Shown one piece after another: positions 53,939 through 60,735 of a stretch of DNA of 64,000 bases. A model generated the notes under the pieces. The model saw only the letters and a list, made by a program, of their open reading frames with translations, was not told the DNA's origin and did no database searches. The first letter of the stretch is position 1, and the number at the start of each line of letters is the position of its first letter. Position numbers and translations under genes: made by a program. Source of the DNA: CAYJIX01 sp964370375 (lineage in GTDB: Bacteria > Desulfobacterota > Desulfovibrionia > Desulfovibrionales > Desulfovibrionaceae); NCBI GenBank assembly GCA_964370375.1, contig CAYJIX010000006.1, positions 7,629-71,628 of the forward strand, written 5' to 3'.

Positions 53939-54282
53939 AATCACGATCAATGGCTGCACGCAGGTATGGGCATGCCGTTTTTTCAGGCTGATGAAAAAGG
54001 GCTGCCTGGGGTGTCAGAAGGCGTTTTTCAGAACGGCATGGACCAAAGCGTCCTATGCCGCCCTGTAAAACACCTCCTTCCTACCATCCAACCCTTTTTG
54101 AACAGCCTGCCGCTAGCGACGGTTGAAAAAGCACTGTCTGCTACAGGATGTAGCAGAAGCCGCGCAGCGGAGCTAGTCAAAGACAAGCTGGAACTAGCTT
54201 CTAGCCTGTAGAAAAATAATATGATGAGATTTTCATCAAAAGTATTAAAAGTATTTTGAAACGAAAATTTTCAACAGCCTGT
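53939..54282. other. Repeat-containing spacer between the cytochrome and thiC
   Basis: A 344-bp spacer at the 3' ends of two convergent genes. It holds the second copy of the 126-bp element (53984-54109) and a solo end (54265-54281) beside the thiC stop. A short open frame across the element (ending 54211) has no recognised similarity and is read as an artefact of the palindrome. Confidence 0.65.
53984..54109. repeat. 126-bp palindromic repeat element, copy 2
   Basis: The ends CAGGCTGATGAAAAAGGG (53984-54001) and CCCTTTTTGAACAGCCTG (54092-54109) are inverted copies, 16 of 18 matching. The inner hairpin ACGGCATGGAC with GTCCTATGCCG matches the one in copy 1 (28422-28547). Both copies are exactly 126 bp but otherwise diverged, as expected for an old, hairpin-conserved element. 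Confidence 0.72.
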
Positions 54283-55581
54283 TTACTCTTTTTCGCTGGG
54301 CTGTTGCAGCATTTTTACCGCGCAAAATTTGCCGCACATGGCACAGACATCCTCATGGCGGTGTGGTTCGCGGCGCGTGTCAAGCGCTATGGGGTCAAGA
54401 GCTGCTGCGCGCATCGTTTGCCAATCAAGAGCAGCGCGTCCTTTGTTCATTTTAGCTTCACGGGCAAGGGCATGGGCGCGGCCAAGGGCCACCTCGCCTG
54501 CTTGGGCAGCAACCCTTGAGGCCATAACCCCTGCTCGCACATCGTCATTATCGGGCAAGGAAAGGTGCTCTGCAGGGGTTAAGTAACACAGAAAATCCAC
54601 TCCTGCTTCCACAGCAATTGCTCCGCCAATGGCCCCTGCAATATGGTCATAGCCGGGTGCTGAATCTATAACCAAGGGCCCAAGCACATAAAGGGGCGCA
54701 TTGTTTGTCAGGCGTTTTATGCCCTGAATCTGCGTTCGGACGTGATGCAAGGGTACGTGTCCCGGCCCTTCAATCATGCACTGTACCCCTTTTTCATGGG
54801 CATAGGCTGCCAGCTGGGCAAGGTTGATGACTTCTTCCCATTGGGCTGCATCGCCAGCATCTATACCGGCTCCTGGTCTAAGGCCGTCACCAAGCGATAA
54901 GGTCATGTTGTGGGCAAGGGCAATGTCTACCAGACGGTCAAAGTTTTCCAGCAAAGGATTTTCGCGGTTATTGTCCAGCATCCAACGGGCTAGGAGCGAT
55001 CCTCCGCGTGAAACAATGCCCATGTGGCGCGCGGCACCTGCCATGGGTTTCATTGCCAGTTCTGCGCCACGCTTGCTCAAGCCGCAATGAACAGTAATAA
55101 AATCAACGCCTTGTTCGCCGTGGCGCGCAATATCAGCAAAAAGGCTTTCTGGATCCATGGCACTTACAGGCGTGTCAGAATCGAGCAGTTGTTGGGCTGT
55201 GCCATACATGGGCACCGTACCTAAGGGAATGGGGCAGGCTGCCAGCATGTCTTGTCTGATCTTGTCCAAGTCTCCTGCAATGGACAGATCCATAACAGTA
55301 TCTGCGCCGGCCTCTAAAGCTGTGCGTAATTTTTGTTGTTCTGTGGCAGGGCAGTGGCATAAGGGGGAAGTGCCAATGTTGGCATTGATTTTTACCCGTG
55401 AGGGTTGCCCCACTAAAAGTGGCTGCACATTGGCATGGGCAGGGTTGGCAAGTAGCACCATGGTGCCTTGCTCAAGGGCTTCTTCAATGCAGGAAATGGA
55501 GAGTTGTTCTGTGCTGCTAAGGCTTTCTTGGTGGGCTTTCCATATTTTGGCAAGTATGGGGTTGTTTTGCAAAAGGCTCAT
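54283..55581 (-). CDS. thiC: Phosphomethylpyrimidine synthase (thiamin)
   Basis: A 432-residue non-canonical radical SAM enzyme that turns aminoimidazole ribotide into HMP-phosphate. It has VKINANIGTSPLCHCPATEQ, AGADTVMDLSIAGDLDKIR, DFITVHCGLSKRGAELA, MTLSLGDGLRPGAGIDAGD and MIEGPGHVPLHHVRTQIQ. The cluster motif near the C-terminus is CAMCGKFC, spaced CX2CX3C, one residue shorter than the CX2CX4C of the longer enterobacterial type; I believe this short form is usual in anaerobes. The ATG at 55581 follows TAGGAG. A TPP riboswitch lies upstream. Confidence 0.95.
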   Translation of the reverse strand: MSLLQNNPILAKIWKAHQESLSSTEQLSISCIEEALEQGTMVLLANPAHANVQPLLVGQPSRVKINANIGTSPLCHCPATEQQKLRTALEAGADTVMDLSIAGDLDKIRQDMLAACPIPLGTVPMYGTAQQLLDSDTPVSAMDPESLFADIARHGEQGVDFITVHCGLSKRGAELAMKPMAGAARHMGIVSRGGSLLARWMLDNNRENPLLENFDRLVDIALAHNMTLSLGDGLRPGAGIDAGDAAQWEEVINLAQLAAYAHEKGVQCMIEGPGHVPLHHVRTQIQGIKRLTNNAPLYVLGPLVIDSAPGYDHIAGAIGGAIAVEAGVDFLCYLTPAEHLSLPDNDDVRAGVMASRVAAQAGEVALGRAHALAREAKMNKGRAALDWQTMRAAALDPIALDTRREPHRHEDVCAMCGKFCAVKMLQQPSEKE

Positions 55582-55654
55582 GAGGGCTCCTACAAGTTGC
55601 GCGCATTGGCTATCGAATATGGCAAGTAGCAAGCACGTGTTTTGAGCCTTGGCC

Positions 55655-55740
55655 ACTTTCCTACGGCAGCGTTATCTGCGTCAGGTTCAAAGGGTCTGGG
55701 ACTGTCCCACTCTCAGCCTAAAAAGGCTCCCCTAGTGTGT
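55655..55740 (-). promoter_or_regulatory. TPP (THI-box) riboswitch of thiC
   Basis: On the minus strand the order is AGGGGAGCC, GGCTGAGAGTGGGA, ACCCTTTGAACCTGA, CAGATAACGCTGCCGTAGGAAAGTG, i.e. the conserved CTGAGA and GAACCTGA...TAA...C parts of the thiamin pyrophosphate aptamer. About 75 bases separate it from the thiC start, enough for a structure hiding the ribosome site or an attenuator. Confidence 0.93.
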
Positions 55741-55798
55741 TAAAAAATGTGTAGCCTGTTTTGCGTTGTGTGTAAAGGTGTCTATGTGAAGACGCACC

Positions 55799-55835
55799 AA
55801 AAAAACGTGCCTATTTCGTATGAAATAGGCACGTT
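55799..55835 (-). terminator. Terminator of RNase P RNA
   Basis: AACGTGCCTATTTC and GAAATAGGCACGTT form a perfect 14-bp stem with a 4-base loop, followed on the minus strand by a run of T. It lies directly at the 3' end of rnpB. Confidence 0.9.
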
Positions 55836-56188
55836 AGGAGCCAAACTATAAGCCGGGTTCTGTTCCCTTGCGGGCGACTGTCATTCCTCTGGGAGTACGA
55901 TTACCCGTACCCTCTAGCAACCTACCCGGAAGCGTTATGACCGGGCCGATCCGCTTCCCTATTTGGTCTTGCTTTAAACGGGGTTTACCTAGCTTACAAC
56001 GTCACCGTTGCAACTGGTGGGCTCTTACCCCACCGTTTCACCCTTACCAAGGCCGTAAACGGCTTGGCGGTTTGTTTTCTGTGGCACTTTCCAAAGATCA
56101 CTCTTTCTGGGCGTTACCCAGCGTCTTGCCCTATAAAGCCCGGACTTTCCTCGACATGTATGCCGCGACAGCCCGTTTGGCTCCTAGC
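55835..56188 (-). ncRNA. rnpB: RNase P RNA
   Basis: The catalytic RNA of ribonuclease P, about 350 bases, bacterial type A. On the minus strand it shows GAGGAAAGTCCGGGC near the 5' end, the universal AAAGTGCCACAGAAA-type core, GGTAAGGGTGAAACGGTGGG with the tRNA CCA-binding GGTAAGAG-like region, and the 3' end ACAGAACCCGGCTTATAG. AGGAGCCAAA near the 5' end pairs with TTTGGCTCCT at the 3' end (P1). It is located after the zinc-ribbon gene on the same strand. End points are approximate. Confidence 0.95.
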
Positions 56189-56232
56189 ATTGGCTGATCA
56201 TCCTTTATGCGAAAAAGCTAGAATCAGCGATA

Positions 56233-56988
56233 TTAAGCTTCTTCGGTAGCAGGCTGATTTTCAGATTCGTTAAAGTGCTCATTCCAATAGATGAGACGTT
56301 GGCAATTTGGGCAATTGATGATTTTATGTCCGCCTTGCAGCTCAATAAAGGTCTGAGGTGGGATGGCTATGCAGCAACCGCTACAAATCCCTGCCGTTGC
56401 CGGAACAATAACCGGATGGGCCAAGCGGCGGCGGATAAATTCATAGCGTTCAAGCACGGGGCGAGGGATTTCTTTCCCTGTAACCACACGCACTTTTTCC
56501 ATTTCAGAGCGGCGAAAACGCGCTTCTTCAAGGCGTGTTGCAAGGCCACTTTGCTTTTCTTCCAGTTGCTCTTTCAGGGTGTTCCAAGTGGCTGTAATCT
56601 CTTCAAGAGCGGCGTTTTGAAGTTCTTTTTCTTTGTTTAAGGCATCTGATTCTTCTTCACGAGAACGGCTAAGGCGTTCCATGCTGTCCATTTCACGCGC
56701 TATGGCGTTGTATTCACGAGCATTGGAAACCTGCATCATTTTGTTCTTGCTTTTTTTCATGCGGTTGCCGTCATCTTCAATTTCGTTGGTGATGCGGCGT
56801 TGCTGTTCTGCCAAATGTGTCAGCCTGTCCAGAATTTTGTCTCGTTCTGCCGTGACGCTGTTAAAGTTGGCAGTCAATTGTTCTACTTCCTTGGGAGCGT
56901 TTTCAAGCTCAAGGTCAATGTAGTGGATGGCGTCGTCAACGCCTTGTAAAGAAACAAGTTGACGAATATGCTCAAGGTAAAGGCTCAT
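56233..56988 (-). CDS. Coiled-coil protein with a C-terminal C4 zinc ribbon
   Basis: A 251-residue protein. Residues about 10-170 are a long coiled coil (RDKILDRLTHLAEQQRRITN, REMDSMERLSRSREEESDAL). The C-terminal part has a zinc ribbon with CSGCCIAIPPQTFIELQGG and INCPNCQRLIYW (CxxC pairs). This is the widespread but poorly understood zf-RING_7/CT398-like family, found next to NIF3-like genes in many bacteria, as here. Function unknown. GAGGAG precedes the ATG, and the NIF3-like gene lies 35 bp upstream. Confidence 0.85.
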   Translation of the reverse strand: MSLYLEHIRQLVSLQGVDDAIHYIDLELENAPKEVEQLTANFNSVTAERDKILDRLTHLAEQQRRITNEIEDDGNRMKKSKNKMMQVSNAREYNAIAREMDSMERLSRSREEESDALNKEKELQNAALEEITATWNTLKEQLEEKQSGLATRLEEARFRRSEMEKVRVVTGKEIPRPVLERYEFIRRRLAHPVIVPATAGICSGCCIAIPPQTFIELQGGHKIINCPNCQRLIYWNEHFNESENQPATEEA

Positions 56989-57023
56989 AAATACTCCTCA
57001 TGCAAGGATTGTTTTGGGCAAAA

Positions 57024-57812
57024 TTATGGATACATAAAAGGATCACAGGACGGCATGAAGCTGACCTTCACCTTTGGCAGAGCCGCGGCAAGATGGTCGG
57101 CAAAAATGCGCATCATGTGTTCCTCAAGGGCAAAATGCCCCACATCAATAAGACACAAGGGCGATTCAACGGCGGTGTGGTATTTTACATCACCGGTCAA
57201 AAGCACATCACAACCAAGTTTGTTAGCGGCCTTGGCAAGGGAGCTCCCAGAGCCGGGGCAAATACCAATACGCGCTATTTTTTGGGGTACAGGGTTGGTT
57301 GCTCGTATAGCAGATCGGTCAATCCAAAAGCTGAGCCGTTCGATAAATTGTTCAAACGGCATGGGGCTAGGCAATGCGCCTGCTATGCCAAAACCACATT
57401 CGCGCGTTTCATCCGCAAAAACATGACTGCACAAAGGCTCAAGAAGTGCGCGATCGACAAGGCCAAGCTCATCTGCAAGCCACGATACAGGTCCTTTGGG
57501 GTTGGCATCTAGCGAAGTATGCGCCGCATAAAGGGGCACATCCTTTTGCATAAGGGCGCGTATCACCGTATGGAGCGGCCCTAAGGTTGCAAGGCGGTAG
57601 GCGTCCATGGATAAAGGGTGGTGCGAAAGGATAAAATCCGCCTTGGCGTTCAGGGCTGCCTGCACACTTTCAGGTGTAGGATCAAGGCAGATGGCCACAT
57701 GCTCAATGTGTTCGCGCTCACTTGCCACCTGTATGCCCGAACTATCCCAAGGCGCGGCAATGGCTAAGGGGGCGATAGCTTCAATGGTATTGATAATTTC
57801 TAGCTGATGCAT
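57024..57812 (-). CDS. NIF3-like (YqfO/YbgI) dinuclear metal protein
   Basis: A 262-residue NIF3-family protein, related to proteins annotated as GTP cyclohydrolase 1 type 2 but of uncertain function. It has IEAIAPLAIAAPWDSSGIQV, ADFILSHHPLSM with the metal histidines, LYAAHTSLDANPKGPVSWLA (H-T-x-x-D) and LLTGDVKYHTAVESPLCLID plus a later Glu in FALEEHMM. The dinuclear metal site is intact. No strong ribosome site is seen before the ATG at 57812. It probably forms an operon with the zinc-ribbon gene. Confidence 0.88.
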   Translation of the reverse strand: MHQLEIINTIEAIAPLAIAAPWDSSGIQVASEREHIEHVAICLDPTPESVQAALNAKADFILSHHPLSMDAYRLATLGPLHTVIRALMQKDVPLYAAHTSLDANPKGPVSWLADELGLVDRALLEPLCSHVFADETRECGFGIAGALPSPMPFEQFIERLSFWIDRSAIRATNPVPQKIARIGICPGSGSSLAKAANKLGCDVLLTGDVKYHTAVESPLCLIDVGHFALEEHMMRIFADHLAAALPKVKVSFMPSCDPFMYP

Positions 57813-57842
57813 TTCAATCGCCTAACAGCCTGCTAAGGTCCT

Positions 57843-57887
57843 AGAAAAAAACAAAAGGCACCCAGCCGCTTGGTAACGGGGTGCCTT
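57843..57887 (-). terminator. Terminator after tRNA-Thr
   Basis: AAGGCACCC (57855-57863) and GGGTGCCTT (57879-57887) form a 9-bp stem, followed on the minus strand by TTGTTTTTTTCT. It lies between tRNA-Thr and the NIF3-like gene. Confidence 0.8.
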
Positions 57888-58002
57888 GATATGCAATGTA
57901 CAGGTTCTGGGACATAGCGTCGCAGATCGTGTCATTATGGCAAAGGTTTGAAAATCGGTACACAAAAAAATTGCTCCTGTAACAGCATTTTGGTCCAAAA
58001 AA

Positions 58003-58078
58003 TGGAGCCAGCGGTGGGAATTGAACCCACTACCTGCTGATTACGAATCAGCTGCTCTGCCAAGTGAGCTACGCTGGC
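58003..58078 (-). tRNA. tRNA-Thr (anticodon CGU)
   Basis: On the minus strand a complete 76-base cloverleaf is seen: acceptor GCCAGCG/CGCTGGC, D-arm with TAGCTCACTTGGCAGAGC, anticodon stem GCTGA/TCAGC with loop TTCGTAA (anticodon CGT), T-arm GTGGGTTCAATTCCCAC, and encoded CCA. It reads ACG threonine codons. Confidence 0.95.
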
Positions 58079-58095
58079 GCATGCTGCAACAAACA

Positions 58096-58125
58096 AGATT
58101 ATGTGATGTCGGGGTGGGTTGTCAA
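58096..58125 (-). promoter_or_regulatory. Promoter of tRNA-Thr
   Basis: On the minus strand TTGACA (58120-58125) and TAATCT (58096-58101) are 18 bases apart, ending about 18 bases before the tRNA 5' end. A perfect -35 box and good spacing fit a strong stable-RNA promoter. The DNA from here to 58332 shows no gene. Confidence 0.78.
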
Positions 58126-58332
58126 GAAGATTTTTAGCCCGTGTAGTCTTATTTGTTCCTGTATTCCTAAGGCAAAATGTAGCATTTGTAGCAGGGGGGC
58201 AAGCGTTCAAAGTTTGATAGGGGGAAATTGTTCTCGCCATCCTAACGGTCCACTCAAAGGCAGACACGCCCCGCATTATAGTTGAGAAATGTCGCTTTAG
58301 CCTCAAACAATAGAGTGACTTTATTGGCACCA

Positions 58333-58582
58333 ACACAAAAAACCCGCCACAATGGCGGGTTTTTCGTAGAAGGGTAATGCAGACAAATTAAAGAAGGAGG
58401 TATTGTATCGTACAATTCTCTTATTGCAAGGGGCGTGCCACAGGATGTTTTTTCGGATGTGTTTTTAAAAATCGTTAAAAAACGACATGTTGCAAAAAAT
58501 AGCTGTTTTCAAGAGCCTTGTTAGGAGTAAAAAATTTTGGTCCTAGCGTAGATTGCCTGTTTTCTCGACTCCAAAATCCCAC
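58333..58582. repeat. 250-bp direct repeat, distal copy
   Basis: Every base matches the copy at 59343-59592, in the same orientation, 1,010 bp away. It contains a terminator hairpin (58335-58365) at its outer end and, read on the minus strand, the last 12 codons of the small lipoprotein gene with its stop and 3' tail. It is therefore a second copy of an operon tail, cut off from the gene it belongs to. Confidence 0.93.
58335..58365. terminator. Intrinsic terminator within the distal repeat
   Basis: AAAAACCCGCCA and TGGCGGGTTTTT form a stem with a CAA loop and T runs on both strands, so it can work both ways. The identical structure recurs at 59345-59375. Confidence 0.8.
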
Positions 58583-58695
58583 CGGCCTCGGATTTTATTC
58601 TTAAAATGATTGAAAGCAATGCCTACTAGCCTTGTAGATGTTTTGAGCTGTCCATTTTATTGGGAAGCGCCCTTAGGATATGTACCGTATTGCCA

Positions 58696-58963
58696 AACAG
58701 ATAATGGAAAAATTTGTACTGCCCAACTGGTAGCGCGTAACAGTCAGCCAATCGATCATGTCGTTTTTTTCAAGATCAGAGAGTCGAGCTGTTATAGGTA
58801 TAATTCATTGTGTGTTTCTAAAATGTGTCTATTGTGTTGACAATACGACCCTTTTTATGATGCTGAAAATATGGCAAGGCTAAAACGCTCTATTGGGAAT
58901 ATGCATGCTGGCAAGGGCGTGTATAAAACGATGGAAGAATTAGAGGCCATGGAAAATGGCTAG
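58696..58963 (+). pseudogene. yefM: Decayed YefM-type antitoxin gene
   Basis: The last 120 bases read QYDPFYDAENMARLKRSIGN, then MHAGKGVYKTMEELEAMENG and stop, the C-terminus of a YefM/Phd-type antitoxin that wraps YoeB. Upstream, similarity is scattered over frames (for example QLVARNSQPIDHVVFF and RYNSLCVSKMCLL, like the YNSxxETxYLL region), broken by frameshifts and a stop near 58842. No intact start is found. Its stop overlaps the yoeB start, the usual layout of this pair. The gene is dead unless the sequence has several errors. Confidence 0.7.
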
Positions 58964-59220
58964 GATTTTTTTGAAGAAAAGGCATGGGAGCAGTACCTTA
59001 ATTGGCAAATACAGGATAAAAAGACGCTTAAACACATAAACATGCTACTCAAAGATATACAGCGCAATGCCCATGAAGGTGTTGGTAAGTCTGAAGAGCT
59101 AAAAGGCGATTTGTCCGGTTTTGGAGCAGGCGCATTGATGAAAAACATCGTCTGATTTACTGCATAGAAGATGAAGCCATTAAAGTGATTCAATGTGGTA
59201 GGCATTATAACGACAAATAA
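58956..59220 (+). pseudogene. yoeB: YoeB-type toxin gene with two frameshifts
   Basis: Pieced across frames this gives MARIF(F)EEKAWEQYLNWQ, IQDKKTLKHINMLLKDIQRN, AHEGVGKSEELKGDLSGF, (W)SRRIDEKHRLIYCIEDEA and IKVIQCGRHYNDK, a full-length YoeB mRNA interferase (ribosome-dependent RNase). The catalytic Glu, Arg and His equivalents are still there. Two single-base losses break it: one in the T run at 58966-58972 (7 T, 8 needed) and one at 59119-59122 (4 T, 5 needed). Both are in T runs, so sequencing error is the main alternative to true decay. Confidence 0.8.
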
Positions 59221-59342
59221 GGTGTAAAATCTTTGATAGTCTTGCTCAAAGCAATGGCCCAAGAAAAATGGAAACGCTACAAATTCACATTGTATATTTT
59301 TTACAACAGCAAATAACAGCAAAAATGCCAAAAAAGCAAAGC

Positions 59343-59592
59343 ACACAAAAAACCCGCCACAATGGCGGGTTTTTCGTAGAAGGGTAATGCAGACAAATTA
59401 AAGAAGGAGGTATTGTATCGTACAATTCTCTTATTGCAAGGGGCGTGCCACAGGATGTTTTTTCGGATGTGTTTTTAAAAATCGTTAAAAAACGACATGT
59501 TGCAAAAAATAGCTGTTTTCAAGAGCCTTGTTAGGAGTAAAAAATTTTGGTCCTAGCGTAGATTGCCTGTTTTCTCGACTCCAAAATCCCAC
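59343..59592. repeat. 250-bp direct repeat, proximal copy
   Basis: Identical to 58333-58582. This copy is joined to the whole small lipoprotein gene, so it is probably the native end of the cysE-lipoprotein operon: last codons, stop, 3' tail and terminator (59345-59375). Confidence 0.93.
59345..59375 (-). terminator. Terminator of the cysE-lipoprotein operon
   Basis: The same CCCGCCA-CAA-TGGCGGG hairpin as at 58335-58365, with T after it on the minus strand; it lies about 180 bases after the lipoprotein stop. Confidence 0.82.
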
Positions 59593-59726
59593 TGTCCATG
59601 AATCCTTATCTGGGGCTTTGTTTGCTCCTTGTGTGGCGCACAACCGTTTAGCATAAGCAATACAAACAGCAGAAGGCAGGCAAGGGTAGATACAAAATTT
59701 TGCACCCAAGAAATGAAGCGGCACAT
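59553..59726 (-). CDS. Small lipoprotein, 57 residues
   Basis: Starting one base after the cysE stop, this frame reads MCRFISWVQNFVSTLACLLL, then FVLLMLNGCAPHKEQTKPQI and RIHGQWDFGVEKTGNLR. A hydrophobic signal segment and the lipobox LNGC (Cys29) are clear, leaving a mature peptide of only 29 residues. No family was recognised. Its last 12 codons lie in the 250-bp duplicated repeat. Coupling to cysE (1-bp gap) supports it being real. It would be an envelope lipoprotein if expressed. Confidence 0.72.
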   Translation of the reverse strand: MCRFISWVQNFVSTLACLLLFVLLMLNGCAPHKEQTKPQIRIHGQWDFGVEKTGNLR

Positions 59727-59727
59727 T

Positions 59728-60666
59728 CTAGTCTTCTTTGCGTCCGGTAAGTTGTTGTTTTGTGGGTTTTGGTGAATGTTGTTGGATCACACGAGCCCCT
59801 GGTTCCACGCTTTCAGTGAGCCATACATTGCCGCCAATAATCGCACCTTTGCCAATGGTGACACGGCCAAGGATGGTTGCCCCTGCATAAACAGTGACAT
59901 TATCCTCAAGGATAGGATGGCGATCAATGCCTTTGACCAAGACCCCGTTGGCATCTTTTGGAAAGGATAAGGCGCCAAGGGTCACGCCTTGATAGATGCG
60001 GCAGCCATCGCCAATGATGCAGGTCTCGCCAATAACCACGCCGGTTCCGTGGTCGATAAAAAATTCTTTACCGATACGCGCGCCCGGATGCAGGTCAATG
60101 CCTGTACGTGAATGGGCCATTTCGGCAATGATACGTGGAATAAGAGGCACGCCCAAGGTGTACAAACAATGGGCAATGCGGTGATGGATCATGGCCAGCA
60201 TAGAAGGGTAGCAAAAAATAGTTTCTCCTGCGCTTGTAGCGGCAGGATCGCCCTCATAGGCAGCCTGTGCGTCTGAAGCCAAAAGCTTGCGAATGCTTGG
60301 AAGTTGCTCCAAAAAGCGCATGGCTACGTCATGAGAAAAAGTATCGCACTGGTTGCATTCTGTTGCATAGCTTGCGCAGGTAAAGCAACCGCCACGGCGA
60401 ATTTGTTCAGCCAAAATTCGGTATACTGAATCCAAATTTGCAGCCAAATGGTAGCGCATGGACTCTTTATGCACCTTGCTGGTCAAAAAATACCCGGGAA
60501 AAATGGCTGCTTTTAAACGGTCAACCAGTTCGGTTAAAAGGCTCAATGACGGCATGGGCGCGTCATGGAGCGATGTATGCCAGACCCCTTCTAGGGATTC
60601 TGGGGTGCAAAGTTCCTCTACGATAGTATCCAAGGCAGGCATGCGTACACGGTTTAGAGGATTCAA
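59728..60666 (-). CDS. cysE: Serine O-acetyltransferase
   Basis: A 312-residue enzyme that makes O-acetylserine for cysteine synthesis. The N-terminal helical domain (about 1-165) contains Cys-rich CFTCASYATECNQCDTFSHD, which is unusual. The left-handed beta-helix (about 185-300) has IDLHPGARIGKEFFIDHGTG, VVIGETCIIGDGCRIYQGVT and RHPILEDNVTVYAGATILG. The start is a TTG at 60666 with GAAGGAG 7 bases upstream; ATG codons at 60642 and beyond are weaker. This EpsC-like long form differs from the shorter E. coli type. The lipoprotein gene follows directly. Confidence 0.93.
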   Translation of the reverse strand: MNPLNRVRMPALDTIVEELCTPESLEGVWHTSLHDAPMPSLSLLTELVDRLKAAIFPGYFLTSKVHKESMRYHLAANLDSVYRILAEQIRRGGCFTCASYATECNQCDTFSHDVAMRFLEQLPSIRKLLASDAQAAYEGDPAATSAGETIFCYPSMLAMIHHRIAHCLYTLGVPLIPRIIAEMAHSRTGIDLHPGARIGKEFFIDHGTGVVIGETCIIGDGCRIYQGVTLGALSFPKDANGVLVKGIDRHPILEDNVTVYAGATILGRVTIGKGAIIGGNVWLTESVEPGARVIQQHSPKPTKQQLTGRKED

Positions 60667-60735
60667 GGTCGATCTCCTTCTATAGAGGTTTGTCTTTGTG
60701 GTATTGAAAAGGCAAGCGTGCAAAAGCTTGAGCTG

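Noticed and set aside
53966..54211. Open frame of 81 codons between the cytochrome and thiC genes
   Set aside because: It runs across the 126-bp palindromic element, has no recognised similarity and no good ribosome site.
58610..58840. Open frame of 76 codons overlapping the antitoxin remnant
   Set aside because: Its later part is partly similar to YefM but out of frame with the true C-terminus; treated as part of the pseudogene.
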